64,000 nt of DNA from an uncultured Aeriscardovia sp. (GTDB lineage Bacteria > Actinomycetota > Actinomycetes > Actinomycetales > Bifidobacteriaceae): assembly GCA_903789535.1 (NCBI GenBank), contig CAIFES010000001.1, positions 349,140 to 413,139 on the forward strand. Reading direction: 5' to 3'. The notes below the pieces were generated by a model. That model was given only the letters and a program-made list of their open reading frames with translations, was not told where the DNA came from and ran no database searches. A program made the position numbers and the translations under genes. Each line of letters begins with the position of its first letter. Positions within the stretch are counted from its first letter, which is position 1. This document shows positions 8,097-18,346 of the stretch, piece after piece.

Positions 8097-9479
8097 ATGG
8101 AAAAGTTCTTCGGACTCAAAAAGTACGGCACCTCGGTCAGTACCGAGATCATCGCCGGCATCACGACCTTCTTCGCGATGAGCTACATCATCGCCCTCAA
8201 CCCCCAGGTCCTCGGACAGGCAGGAATGCCGCGCGGCGCCGTCTTCGTCGCCACCATCCTCGCCTCGGTCATCGGCACGCTCATCATGGGCCTCGTCGCC
8301 AACGTGCCGTACGCCCAGGCACCAGGCGTCGGCCTCAACGCCTTCTTCACCTTCACGGTGGTCAAGGGCCTCGGCTTCTCGTGGCAGGGCGCCCTGGCGA
8401 TGGTGTTCATCTGCGGCATCATCAACATCCTCATCACCGTCACCAAGGTGAGGAAGCTCTTGATCCTCTCCATCCCGCCCGTCATCCAGTCGGCCATCTC
8501 CGGCGGCATCGGCATCTTCATCGCCTATGTGGGCATCCTCAACGTCGGCGGCATCAACTTCAAGTCCGGCGCCCCGTCGCTGTCCACCTTCAACAGCAAG
8601 CCCCTGCTGCTCTTCCTCATCGGCCTGGCCATCGTGATCTTCTTCCAGATCTTCAAGTTCCCGGGCAAGTGGGGCATTCTCAACCGCGGCGGCTTCCTGT
8701 TCGCCATCCTCATCACCACGCTCATCGGCATTCCGATGGGTGTGACCAACTTCGGCCAGTCCATGAATCTCGGCCAGGCGTTCAGCGAGATGCCGCAGAC
8801 CGTGTTCGCCATCTTCGGGCCGAAGGGCTTCCCGGCACTGTTCGCCGATCCGAACAAGATCCCGCTCGTGATCGTTACGATCATCGCCTTCTCGCTCTCC
8901 GACATCTTCGACACCATCGGCACCTTCATCGGCACCGGCCGCCGCGCCGGCATCTTCTCCGCCGAGGATGAGAACGCGCTCGAGAACGGCCACGGCTTCT
9001 CCTCCAAGATGGACAAGGCCCTGTTCGCCGACTCCACCGCCACCTCGATCGGCGCCCTGCTCGGCACCTCGAACACCACCACCTACCTCGAGTCCGCCGC
9101 CGGCATCGCCGCGGGCGGCCGCACCGGCCTGACCTCCGTGGTCGTCGCCGTCTGCTTCCTCATCTCGCTGGTGCTCGCCCCGGTGTTCACCGCCATCCCG
9201 TCGGCCGCCACCTCCGGCGTCCTCGTCATCGTGGGCTGCATGATGATGAGCTCGTTCAAGGAGATCGATTGGACCGACCTCGGCGTCGCCATCCCGGCCT
9301 TCTTCGGCTCGGTGTTCATGGCCCTGAGCTACTCCATCTCCTACGGCATCGCCGCCGGCTTCATCTCCTACTGCCTCGTCAAGGTCTTCCAGAAGAAGGC
9401 GAAGGACGTCCACTGGCTCATCTGGACCGTCTCCGCGCTCTTCATCCTCGACTTCGCGCTGCAGGCGATCGTCGGCTGA
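8097..9479 (+). CDS. NCS2 family purine (adenine/guanine/hypoxanthine) permease
   Basis: MEKFFGLKKYGTSVSTEIIAGITTFFAMSYIIALNPQVL...AQAPGVGLNAFF...SDIFDTIGTFIGTGRRAG...GTSNTTTYLESAAGIAAGGRTGLTSVV: AzgA/PbuG-type signature. Confidence 0.93.
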   Translation: MEKFFGLKKYGTSVSTEIIAGITTFFAMSYIIALNPQVLGQAGMPRGAVFVATILASVIGTLIMGLVANVPYAQAPGVGLNAFFTFTVVKGLGFSWQGALAMVFICGIINILITVTKVRKLLILSIPPVIQSAISGGIGIFIAYVGILNVGGINFKSGAPSLSTFNSKPLLLFLIGLAIVIFFQIFKFPGKWGILNRGGFLFAILITTLIGIPMGVTNFGQSMNLGQAFSEMPQTVFAIFGPKGFPALFADPNKIPLVIVTIIAFSLSDIFDTIGTFIGTGRRAGIFSAEDENALENGHGFSSKMDKALFADSTATSIGALLGTSNTTTYLESAAGIAAGGRTGLTSVVVAVCFLISLVLAPVFTAIPSAATSGVLVIVGCMMMSSFKEIDWTDLGVAIPAFFGSVFMALSYSISYGIAAGFISYCLVKVFQKKAKDVHWLIWTVSALFILDFALQAIVG

Positions 9480-9630
9480 GATTGCTGAATCGGTGGGATC
9501 TCGGCTGGCATTGTCGGGGTCCTCATCGCCGGCTGGGATTTCGGCTGGCATCGGCTGAGATCCCGATCATCGCCGCCGGTCAGGCTGCGGCTTGTCGCTG
9601 ACCGTCTGACCGGTTCTCTTCTCCTCATCA

Positions 9631-9665
9631 GGCATCGGACGTTTCCCGCGTCCGGTGCCTTTTTC
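9631..9665 (+). terminator. Rho-independent terminator after NCS2 permease
   Basis: GGCATCGGACG-tttcccg-CGTCCGGTGCC-TTTTT. Confidence 0.85.
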
Positions 9666-9771
9666 ATGTCTGCTATCCCTGTCCCATGCTTTCATGAACG
9701 CATTCAAGGAAATATCATGAATCCCACCGCTGGAGCCGACCATACAATCGTGGGAAATGGCAAAGGAGGCC

Positions 9772-9957
9772 ATGATGGATCTCACATGGTTGTGGTGGAC
9801 GCTCGGCATCCTCTTTGTTGTCGGCTGCTTCCTGCTCTCCTCGCATTTCGGGCTGATCGGCAGTCTGCGCAAGACGTCGCAGAACCCTGATGCCGATCCT
9901 CAAACCCGCAAGGAGGCGGAAGACATCATGCGCAAGATCGACGCAGGCAAATTGTGA
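9772..9957 (+). CDS. Small membrane protein of unknown function
   Basis: aaaggagg RBS just upstream of ATG at 9772; MMDLTWLWWTLGILFVVGCFLLSSHFGLIGSLRKTSQNPDADPQTRKEAEDIMRKIDAGKL. Confidence 0.6.
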   Translation: MMDLTWLWWTLGILFVVGCFLLSSHFGLIGSLRKTSQNPDADPQTRKEAEDIMRKIDAGKL

Positions 9958-10091
9958 GGACAGTGACATTTTCGATGTCCTACCCCACCACCCATAAGGC
10001 GTCTCTTTCTATCGGCCATCGGCAGCCAAGTGACCGGCAGGTTAACCGTCTACCCATGGACGATCGATAAAAACCCACACGCCCGATATAA

Positions 10092-11795
10092 TTGAACCCT
10101 TCTGAACGCGCGGTAAGGGGAAGAAGGCGCATCACCACGGCAGGGACCACGCAAGGACAGCCAGACAGGGACGACAACCGCAACAGTCGGGGAAACGGGA
10201 ACGATAGCGATAATCAGTCTTCCCCCGATACCGGGCACCCGCACAACACCACGGATCACGCCTTCCACAAACCAGTGTGGGTGCAGCGCCTCGCGCCCGT
10301 CCGCCGTGAGAGCGTCGTTCTCACCCGCGAGCGCGCCTACAAGAACGGGCATCTGACCCGCCCGGCGTTCGTCTCCATCGCCATCCTCACCTTTGTCACC
10401 TTTCTGGGCAACTTCACCCAGCTGCAGCTGACGAGCGCCCTGCCGCAGATCGACAAGGATTTCGGCATCCCGCTGCTCACCGGCCAGTGGCTCACGTCCG
10501 TGTTCCAGCTGGTGATGGGCATCATGGTGCCGCTGACCGCCTTCCTCACCCTGCGCTTCTCCACCCGGCAGATCGTGCTTGCCTCGATGATCACCTTCAC
10601 GCTCGGTTCGGTGGTGGCCTGGCTCGCGCCCTCGTTCGGCCTCGTGCTGGTCGGGCGCATTCTGGAGGCGATCGGTGGCGGTGTGATGTGGCCGGTGCTG
10701 CAGATCGTCATCTTCCAGACGTACCCGGTCACCCATCGAGGGGTGGCGATGGGCACGGTGGGCATCGCCATGGCCGTCTCCCCCGCCCTCGGCCCGGTGC
10801 TGGGCGGCTGGCAGACCGACAACAACGGCTGGCGCTCGATCTTCGGCTCGCTCGCCGTGGTGGGGGCGGTCGCCGTCGTGCTCGTCGCCCTGTTCCTGCG
10901 CAATTTCAGCGAGCAGAACCACTCGGCGCGGGCGGATCTGTTCTCTGCGGCGTTGTCGACCATCGGTTTCGGTGCGCTGCTCTTCGGCTTCACCAATATC
11001 CGCCAGTATCCGATCACCGCGCCCATCTGCTGGGCACCGATGCTCGTGGGGATCGTGGGCATTGTCTGGTTCGTGCTGCGCCAGCTGCATGTGGCGGCCC
11101 CGCTGCTCGACCTGCGCGTGCTCAAGAACCGCTCGTTCGCGGTGGGCACGGCCATCGCCTCGCTGTCGTTCTTCGCGTTCAGTTCGGTGATGGTGCTCAT
11201 CTCCCAGTACATCGTCAACGACCTGCATCAGAGCGCCACCCTCTCGGGCCTGGCGCTGCTGCCCGGCGCGCTCGGCCAGATCATCGCCCAGTATTACGGC
11301 GGGCACTTCCTCGACCGTCTCGGCGCCCGGCCGGTGGTCGTCTTCGGCACGGTGACGCTGTTCGTGGGCACGGTGATGATGAGTCTGCTCTCGGCGACGA
11401 CGCCGGTGTGGTGGGTCTCGCTGTGCCAGTTCATCCGTCAGATCGGGATGGGATTCACGATGATGCCCGTCACCACCTGGTCGCTCAACGCGCTTGACCC
11501 GCATTCGGTCTCCGACGGCTCGGCGGTGACGAACACCGCGCGTCAGATCTCGGGAGCGATCGGCTCGCCGGTGCTCATCGTCATCATGGAGGCGATGACG
11601 GGCGCGTTCAGCCAGACCGGTATGAGAGTGGAGCTGTGCAACATCGCCGCCATCGAGTGGACGTTCCGCATCTCCGCTGTGGTGTGCCTGGTGATGGTGG
11701 TGCTTGCGCTGGTGGGCGTGCGCGGCAGCCACGCCGGCCATCTGCACACGCTCACGCTGCAGCAGATCCGCGCGGCACGAAAAGCGCAGAATTAA
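10092..11795 (+). CDS. MFS transporter, DHA2 (EmrB/QacA-like) family
   Basis: FLGNFTQLQLTSALPQIDKDFGIPLLTGQWLTSVFQLVMGIMVPLTAFL; GRILEAIGGGVMWPVLQIVIF; many TM segments. True start could be downstream. Confidence 0.88.
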   Translation: MNPSERAVRGRRRITTAGTTQGQPDRDDNRNSRGNGNDSDNQSSPDTGHPHNTTDHAFHKPVWVQRLAPVRRESVVLTRERAYKNGHLTRPAFVSIAILTFVTFLGNFTQLQLTSALPQIDKDFGIPLLTGQWLTSVFQLVMGIMVPLTAFLTLRFSTRQIVLASMITFTLGSVVAWLAPSFGLVLVGRILEAIGGGVMWPVLQIVIFQTYPVTHRGVAMGTVGIAMAVSPALGPVLGGWQTDNNGWRSIFGSLAVVGAVAVVLVALFLRNFSEQNHSARADLFSAALSTIGFGALLFGFTNIRQYPITAPICWAPMLVGIVGIVWFVLRQLHVAAPLLDLRVLKNRSFAVGTAIASLSFFAFSSVMVLISQYIVNDLHQSATLSGLALLPGALGQIIAQYYGGHFLDRLGARPVVVFGTVTLFVGTVMMSLLSATTPVWWVSLCQFIRQIGMGFTMMPVTTWSLNALDPHSVSDGSAVTNTARQISGAIGSPVLIVIMEAMTGAFSQTGMRVELCNIAAIEWTFRISAVVCLVMVVLALVGVRGSHAGHLHTLTLQQIRAARKAQN

Positions 11796-11990
11796 AGCGC
11801 GGAATTACGTCGCCGCCAGATGACCACATGGCGGCGGCATCAGACCCTTCGGCACTGCCGCATCCCGGAGGCGCTTTCAGGCATCATGGCACCGTCAGGC
11901 ATCATGGCACTGCCGGCACGATGACAGACCACAGCACCATTCCGGACACTGACGGCCCCCGCGCCCGGCAGTCGTACGCTCGGCCGGCCT

Positions 11991-13226
11991 TCAGCCGTTG
12001 TTCTGGCCGTTGTTCTGATTGCTGTCGCCCTGATTGCCCTGGTTACTCTGGCTGTTCTGACTGTTCTGATTGTTGTTGTCAGAATTGTTGCTGTCCGAGT
12101 CAGACGAATCGGAGTCAGAGTTCTTGTTCTCCTCCTCCTGCTTCGCCTTCTCCTCGGCCTCCTGCTTTGCTTTCTCCTCTTCCTGCGCCTTCTGTTTGGC
12201 CTGCACGGATGTGTTGACGGCGGCGACGGCGGTGCTGATGTTCTGGCTTGCCTTTGTCAGCTCAGAGAGCGTGGCGCTCTTGCCGGCGAGCAGCTTCTGC
12301 CCGGAGGCGATGGCGGACTGCAGCGTGGAGATGGTCGACGAGTCCTGCACGTTGTTGACCTGCTGGGTGGCGGTCTGCTGGGCGGAGGAGATGAGCTGGG
12401 TCAGGCTCGTGCGCGCGTCCGAGACGAGCTTGGCGTTCTTGGAGGCGGTGATCGACTTGACATCCGCCTTCATGGTGGAAACGGCCTTGGTCAGATCGGC
12501 CGCATCGCCGGCCATGGTGGTCGCATGCTCGGTGAGCTTGTCCATGCTCAGGCTCGTCGAGCACGACAGCACGGACGGAGGGGTACGCGAGGTGATGTCG
12601 TGCAGGCTGGAGATGGAGGAGCCGTCCACCACCTGGCTGCTGGTGACGGCCAGCGCCGACTTCGTGGCGGCGGCGTCACGCTCGGCGGTGAAGTTCCGGG
12701 TCGCCTCCTCAAGACTGCTGGCAGCATTGCGGCAGTTGGTCATGGCGGCGTTGGTGGCCTTGTTGCGCCAGATGAGCCAGCCCGCCACGCCACCGACGGC
12801 GAGGATGGCGATCACGACGACGGTCACAATGGCGATGAGCCGCGTCTTGGCCGCCTTCGCCTTCTTGCGGGCGGCGAGCTGCTCGGGGGTGAGGGCCTCC
12901 TCGCCGTCCTCCGGTTCCTCCTGGAACGCGCCGGACTCCAGACCGCGCAGACCGACCGCGGCCTCGTCGGGACGAGTCTGGCCGGCAGGAGTGCCGTCAG
13001 GAAGGGAGATCACGCGCGTCTCGTCGTCAACGGGTTGGGCACCGGGCTGGACGCCCGGCTGCCGTGCCTGTGCGGCACGCGCGGCGGCCTCCTCGCGCTC
13101 CTGTGCCTGGCTGACCGCACGGTTCGAGCTGCCCGGAAGGGTGGGATCGGGCACGGAGATGGGACGCATCCGCAACGTGTCTTCGGCATCGTCAAAATCG
13201 TCGTCGTATGCCATGTCCGTGCTCAC
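11991..13226 (-). CDS. Hypothetical single-TM protein with coiled-coil ectodomain and N/Q/S/D-rich C-terminal tail
   Basis: Single TM LIAIVTVVVIAILAVGGVAGWLIW; Ala/Ser/Thr-rich helical region; EEEKAKQEAEEKAKQEEENKNSDSDSSDSDSNNSDNNNQNSQN tail. Confidence 0.75.
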   Translation of the reverse strand: MSTDMAYDDDFDDAEDTLRMRPISVPDPTLPGSSNRAVSQAQEREEAAARAAQARQPGVQPGAQPVDDETRVISLPDGTPAGQTRPDEAAVGLRGLESGAFQEEPEDGEEALTPEQLAARKKAKAAKTRLIAIVTVVVIAILAVGGVAGWLIWRNKATNAAMTNCRNAASSLEEATRNFTAERDAAATKSALAVTSSQVVDGSSISSLHDITSRTPPSVLSCSTSLSMDKLTEHATTMAGDAADLTKAVSTMKADVKSITASKNAKLVSDARTSLTQLISSAQQTATQQVNNVQDSSTISTLQSAIASGQKLLAGKSATLSELTKASQNISTAVAAVNTSVQAKQKAQEEEKAKQEAEEKAKQEEENKNSDSDSSDSDSNNSDNNNQNSQNSQSNQGNQGDSNQNNGQNNG

Positions 13227-13355
13227 TCCCCCTCGGCCCGTCGGGTATTCCCCGCCCGCCCGGGCCGTCTGTTTTCCAACCCCTCCATCCTACCGGCGCC
13301 GACCCACCGCAGGGGCCGGGTCCAAACCGTATCCCTGCCATGTTCCGGCCGCGTC

Positions 13356-14708
13356 TCAGCCGTCGATCTCCACCTTCTCCTCGCCGATAATGGCATGGGA
13401 GGTGGCAGCCTTGATCTGCCGGAAACCGATGAAGGCGATCACCACAGCGGCAAGAGCGAGCGCGGCCACGGTAAGGAAACCGCCGTGGGGCCCGGCAATA
13501 TCGATGAAATGCCCTGCGGTGGCCGAGCCGACGGAGCTGCCGACCGAGTTCATCGCGTTCATGAGCGCCACCGTCTCGGTGAACAGTGAGGTGGGCACCA
13601 GGCGCATGACGATCTGGTTGCCATTGACCCATGTGGGCCCCTGACAGACGCCGACGAGCAGGTAGATGACGATGACCTGCCAAAGCGCGGTGATGAGGCT
13701 GAACGAGCCGAGCCCGACCGCCAGCACCGCCAGACAGATGTAGAAACGCTTCCACAGCGGCACCTGCCACTGGTGGGCGCCGTAGAAGGTGACGCCGACG
13801 AGCGAGCTGAACGAGAAACAGGCAAAGATGAACCCGGTGACCTGCGGCACGCCGAGCTGGCGGGCGTAGGAGATGATGGAGATCGAGGTGGCGGACTGGA
13901 AGGCACCCAGGCCGAACCAGGTGACGCACAGGGCGATGATGGCGGGGCTGAGCAGCAGAGAGGCCGTGCCCTTTGAGGCCGTCATTTGCGAGGCCGTCGT
14001 CTTTGCTGTCGCCTTCTTCGCAGAGCCCCGATAGTCGTTCAGGCTCATACCGGCCTTGCGCGCCCGGTCGAGCTCGGAGTCGGGCTCACCGATCGCACCG
14101 AGGAAGAGTACGGCACCGATGATGACGCACACGGCGGTGAAGGCGAACGCACCGGGCACGGACCAGACGGCGAGGATGGAAGCAAGCGGATTGCCGATGA
14201 TCCACATCATCTCGTCGATGATGGAGCACATGGCCAGCGAACGGTCGATCGATGCCGCATCCCCGGCGAGCAGGTGCGCCCACCTCGCCCGGCACATCGC
14301 GCCCCAGGGCGGCAGGATGGCCAGAAACGGCATGATGAAGTAATAGACGGTTGGCGGCACGCGGCACAGCAGGTAGGTGACGAACGCGACGGCGGACGCC
14401 ATCCACATGCCCACCGCCGGTACGGAGACGCGCTTCTGACCATAGCGGTCGACGAGGTGGCCGAGCAGCGGGCCGATGAGGGCGGTGGCGATGGCCTGTG
14501 TGCCGGTCAGGCTGCCGGCGAGGCCGTACGAGCCGTAATAATGCTGGATGCCGATGGTGACGGACATACCCACCATGGGGCCGGGCATGCCGGCCAGCAG
14601 CACGGCAAACGTGAAGCGCCGCGTGCCGGGGATGGACAGAAGTGTGGCGTAGCCGGAGAACAGACGCTGGTACAGGCTTGATGAACGCACGCCGGACATG
14701 TGTGGCAT
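13356..14708 (-). CDS. MFS transporter
   Basis: ~12 TM segments, GPLLGHLVDRYGQKRVSVPAVG loop 2-3 motif. Start placed at MPHMSGV (14708); ORF extends to 14813. Confidence 0.85.
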   Translation of the reverse strand: MPHMSGVRSSSLYQRLFSGYATLLSIPGTRRFTFAVLLAGMPGPMVGMSVTIGIQHYYGSYGLAGSLTGTQAIATALIGPLLGHLVDRYGQKRVSVPAVGMWMASAVAFVTYLLCRVPPTVYYFIMPFLAILPPWGAMCRARWAHLLAGDAASIDRSLAMCSIIDEMMWIIGNPLASILAVWSVPGAFAFTAVCVIIGAVLFLGAIGEPDSELDRARKAGMSLNDYRGSAKKATAKTTASQMTASKGTASLLLSPAIIALCVTWFGLGAFQSATSISIISYARQLGVPQVTGFIFACFSFSSLVGVTFYGAHQWQVPLWKRFYICLAVLAVGLGSFSLITALWQVIVIYLLVGVCQGPTWVNGNQIVMRLVPTSLFTETVALMNAMNSVGSSVGSATAGHFIDIAGPHGGFLTVAALALAAVVIAFIGFRQIKAATSHAIIGEEKVEIDG

Positions 14709-14853
14709 CAGAACTCTTTCATGCACCCTGGTCAGAGAGGATACGGGAGATATCTGGTGGGATCGAGGCTCTGCCGGCGCCAATGGCCATCTGTGCCCGG
14801 TGCCGACGATCACACAATGCTACGCTGATCGGCGCGGGACACGCCGGAGAAAA

Positions 14854-15705
14854 TCACTCATTGTGCGCACGGCCGGATTGATCAGAACCGGCACGATCGC
14901 TCTCTGCGCGGTCGGACTGATCGGAACCGGCGCGATCTGCCTCCGCACGGTCGGCCTCGTCACGCCAGCGGCGCAGCGCGCGCCCGCGCTCCTCGAGCGT
15001 GCCCTCCTTCGCACGCTGCAACAGCGCGTAGTAGCGGGCCATGCGATGCTCGAAGCGGCGCTTGTCGGCCGGCGAGAGACTCTCGTAGCGCTGTGACTGG
15101 GCGGCGTCCAAGTTCTCCACCGCGTCAAAATCACGCTTTCTGCGCATCATCGCCACGAAGCCGGCAATCGAGATGAGGATGAAGAACGTGAGCGAGACGC
15201 GCGGCGCCCAGATGGCCACCACCGTGAACACCGCCTGGGCCACCATGCCCGCGATCTGCACGCGGCCGAACATCTCCGACATGGCACGCCGCACCGCCGC
15301 GCGGTCCTCGAAGCAGCGGTTGAAGATCACGTTCATCTCCACGTACTGCAGAATCATGACGATGAGCGAGTCCGTGCCGAACAGCACCACCGACAGCGTC
15401 TCGCTGCGCACCGTCATCAGGCGTGTGAACGCGGGGATGAGCGAGAGGAAGAGCAGGAAGAGGAAGTCGAGGAACACGTCCGAGTTCGTCAGCGATGCCG
15501 CCTCCCCCGTCACGAGCGTGTGGCGGTACCAGGCCGCTGCCACGAAGAAGAAGCTGACCGCGTAGATGCCGATGGACATGAACAGGTTGCGGTAATCGAT
15601 CTTGCCACCCACCACATCGACCGGCAGCCCCATCACCATGATGGTGAGAATGATGGCGATGACGGCATCGGCGAAGGCGTCGTAGCGCTGTTTGAACGAG
15701 CTCAT
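14854..15705 (-). CDS. TMEM175-family (DUF1211) potassium-channel-like protein
   Basis: RYDAFADAVIAIILTIMVMGLPV carries the FSD-like bacterial TMEM175 N-terminal motif. Confidence 0.8.
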   Translation of the reverse strand: MSSFKQRYDAFADAVIAIILTIMVMGLPVDVVGGKIDYRNLFMSIGIYAVSFFFVAAAWYRHTLVTGEAASLTNSDVFLDFLFLLFLSLIPAFTRLMTVRSETLSVVLFGTDSLIVMILQYVEMNVIFNRCFEDRAAVRRAMSEMFGRVQIAGMVAQAVFTVVAIWAPRVSLTFFILISIAGFVAMMRRKRDFDAVENLDAAQSQRYESLSPADKRRFEHRMARYYALLQRAKEGTLEERGRALRRWRDEADRAEADRAGSDQSDRAESDRAGSDQSGRAHNE

Positions 15706-15862
15706 ACTGCGAAATTACTCACGGCAGCGACGAAGCCACACCCTCTGGATATTTGTATCGGTTCTTCGCCTGTCGCCGATCCTCCACCGTTGCTTTTCAA
15801 TCGGACCGTACTGTGGGCACAACAGCGAACAGACGCACGACGGTCACAGCCCAGGAGGCGGC

Positions 15863-16429
15863 ATGAATATTCTCATCATCTATTCCCATCCCAACCACGA
15901 AAGCTTCAACGGCGCGGTCCTCGAGCAGATCCAGAACAATCTCGATTCCCGGCACACCGTCCGGCTTGTGGACCTGTACGCCGAGCATTTCGACCCGGTC
16001 CTCTTCTTCGACAAACAGCATCGCCGCCGCGATCTGAGCAAAGACCCGGCCACGAAGAAATACCGCGACCTCATCATCTGGGCCGACAAGCTCATCTTCG
16101 TCTATCCCACCTGGTGGGGCGGGATGCCGGCCATGCTCAAAGGCTTCGTCGACCGCGTGTTCGTCTCCGGTTTTGCCTACAAGGGCAAGAAGATCGGGAT
16201 GACGCCCAAGCTGAACGGTCGGACGGCGTGGATCGTCACCTCGCACGACACACCGGCCATCGCCGTGCCGTTCATGCCCGACTACGGCAGCGTGCTCAAA
16301 CGGCAGGTGCTCGCCGCGTGCGGCATCAAGCCGTGCCGCATCACCTCGCTCGCCCCGCTCAAGTCGAGCACGCCCGCCCGGCGGCAGAAGATGCTGGAGA
16401 AGGTTGCCCGCCTCGCCCGGAAGATCTGA
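15863..16429 (+). CDS. NAD(P)H-dependent oxidoreductase / flavodoxin-fold quinone reductase
   Basis: MNILIIYSHPNHESFNGAVLEQI...DLYAEHFDPVL...FVYPTWWGGMPAMLKGFVDRVFVSGFAY. RBS ccaggagg before ATG 15863. Confidence 0.9.
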   Translation: MNILIIYSHPNHESFNGAVLEQIQNNLDSRHTVRLVDLYAEHFDPVLFFDKQHRRRDLSKDPATKKYRDLIIWADKLIFVYPTWWGGMPAMLKGFVDRVFVSGFAYKGKKIGMTPKLNGRTAWIVTSHDTPAIAVPFMPDYGSVLKRQVLAACGIKPCRITSLAPLKSSTPARRQKMLEKVARLARKI

Positions 16430-16618
16430 GCAGGACAATTCTAAGAGCGATGCTGTTTGCAGGCCGTTTTCACACTTCCTGTAGGTTGTCTGCCCAGATG
16501 ACGGATTTCACGTATCCGGTTTTGATCAGACACGCGATGACAGATCTGCGACACATCATGTGCCATCAGACATCTGGGCCCGGCACGGCAAACGGACGAC
16601 AGCAGAAAGGCGGGCATC

Positions 16619-17425
16619 ATGACATCCCGGACGCACGAGAGACAGACCGCGGGCTTCGACTACCAGCAGGAGAACGCCGAGACCATCGACCGCTGGGTGA
16701 GCGAGGGCTGGGAGTGGGGCAGGCCCGTCACCCATGAGCAGTTCGCCGCCGCGCAGAAGGGCGACTGGGATATCGTGCTCACGCCCACCAAGCCCGTCCC
16801 TCGCTCATGGTTTGAGGGCCTTCCCACGCCCGACGGCGGCCTGACGGGTGCGAGGGTGCTCGGCCTCGCATCGGGCGGCGGCCAGCAGATGCCGATCCTG
16901 ACGGCGGCGGGCGCGGTGTGCACCGTGCTCGACTACTCCCCCGCCCAGCTGGAAAGCGAGCGGCAGATGGCCGGGCGCGAGAGCTACGCCATCACCTGCG
17001 TGCGCGCCGACATGACAAAGCCGCTGCCGTTGCCCGACGCCAGCTTCGACCTTGTGGTCAACCCGGTGAGCATGTGCTATATCCGCGAGATTGAGCCTGT
17101 CTTCCGCGAGATTTCGCGCATCCTGCGCCCCGGCGGCGTGGTGCTGACCGGTCAGGACAGCGGCATCAACTACATCGTCGATGATGCCGAGGAGCGGATC
17201 ATCCGCGGTCTTCCTTACGACCCAGTCGCCGACCCGAAGCTGCTCGAACAGGCGCGGGCGGACGATGACGGTGTGCAGTTCTCGCACACCGCCGGCGAGG
17301 AGATTTCCGCAGTGCTGCACGCCGGTCTGCGTGTGACCGACGTGTTCGAGGACACGAACGGCGACGGCCGTCTCGACAGGCTGGGCATCCCCTCGTTCCT
17401 CGCCATCCGCGCGGTCAAGGAGTGA
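16619..17425 (+). CDS. Class I SAM-dependent methyltransferase
   Basis: ARVLGLASGGGQQMPILTAAGAVCTVLDYSPAQL...PLPDASFDLVVNPVSMCYI...EISRILRPGGVVL. Confidence 0.88.
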   Translation: MTSRTHERQTAGFDYQQENAETIDRWVSEGWEWGRPVTHEQFAAAQKGDWDIVLTPTKPVPRSWFEGLPTPDGGLTGARVLGLASGGGQQMPILTAAGAVCTVLDYSPAQLESERQMAGRESYAITCVRADMTKPLPLPDASFDLVVNPVSMCYIREIEPVFREISRILRPGGVVLTGQDSGINYIVDDAEERIIRGLPYDPVADPKLLEQARADDDGVQFSHTAGEEISAVLHAGLRVTDVFEDTNGDGRLDRLGIPSFLAIRAVKE

Positions 17426-17497
17426 TCACACCCGACGAGGCGAACGACCGGCTCAACACGTCGCCATCTGCACGAAGAGGAACTGACCCGAATTCTC

Positions 17498-18346
17498 TTA
17501 TGCCTTCTTAGCTACGGCCTTGCCAGCCTTCCCAGCTTTTCCGAGACCACGGCTTGTCTTCTGCCGCGGGACAACCGGCTTGTACTGGTCGTCCGTGGTG
17601 AAGCAGGTGCGGTAGACGAGCCGCAGGATGAGGGCCGTCGAGACGAGCGTGAGCGACGACATGGCGGCGAGGATCACGAACTGGTAGACGGCCGCGTTGA
17701 CCGGGTTCGCGCCGGCGAGCACCTGGCCGGCCATCATGCCCGGGATCATCACGATGCCGCTCGAAGCCAGGGTGGCGATGGTCGGGGTGAGTCCCAGCTT
17801 AACCGAGGAGAGCACCGAGGGCCGGCTCGCCTCCCACGGCGTGGCACCCAAGGCGAGCATCGACTCGATCTCGTCCTGGCGTGACTTCATCGACTCATAG
17901 AAGCGCGTCAGGCCCACGGCGGTCGCGCCCACGGTGTTGCCGAGCATCATGCCGGTGATGGGGATGATGACCTGCGGCGAGTACCACGGCTTCGGGCGCA
18001 CGATGCCCTCGGCCACAATGCCCACCATCAGTAGGGTGGTGATGAACTGGGTGAGGAAGATCGGCCAACCCAGCCCCTGCGGGATGCCCGACGCGCGCGA
18101 GATGGTGATCTGTACAGAGGCGGTAATCATGAGGGCCACAAGCGCGACGACGATATACCACGTGCCCTGCTTGATCACCCAGCCGAGGATGAAGCCCATC
18201 GCCACGAGCTGCAGGAACGAGCGCAGGCAGGAGAGCAGAAGGCTGCCGCTCACGTGCAGACGCATGTAGGCGGCCAGCCCTGCGGCGGCGAGCACCATGA
18301 GCAGGGCGACGAGCAGGCCCCATTGGTCGATGGCGTAATACTTCAT
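17498..18346 (-). CDS. fetB: ABC transporter permease, FetB/UPF0014 family (iron export-like)
   Basis: TRFYESMKSRQDEIESMLALGATPWEASRPSVLSSVKLGLTPTIATLASSGIVMIPGMMAGQVLAGANPVNAAVYQFVI. Confidence 0.85.
   Translation of the reverse strand: MKYYAIDQWGLLVALLMVLAAAGLAAYMRLHVSGSLLLSCLRSFLQLVAMGFILGWVIKQGTWYIVVALVALMITASVQITISRASGIPQGLGWPIFLTQFITTLLMVGIVAEGIVRPKPWYSPQVIIPITGMMLGNTVGATAVGLTRFYESMKSRQDEIESMLALGATPWEASRPSVLSSVKLGLTPTIATLASSGIVMIPGMMAGQVLAGANPVNAAVYQFVILAAMSSLTLVSTALILRLVYRTCFTTDDQYKPVVPRQKTSRGLGKAGKAGKAVAKKA

Noticed and set aside
8061-9551. 496-aa antisense ORF (E/D/G/H-rich) over the NCS2 permease
   Set aside because: Compositionally biased antisense shadow of a high-GC3 gene; no RBS or domain.
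10050-11747. 565-aa antisense ORF over the DHA2 MFS transporter
   Set aside because: Same GC3 antisense artefact; H/R/E-rich, no domain.
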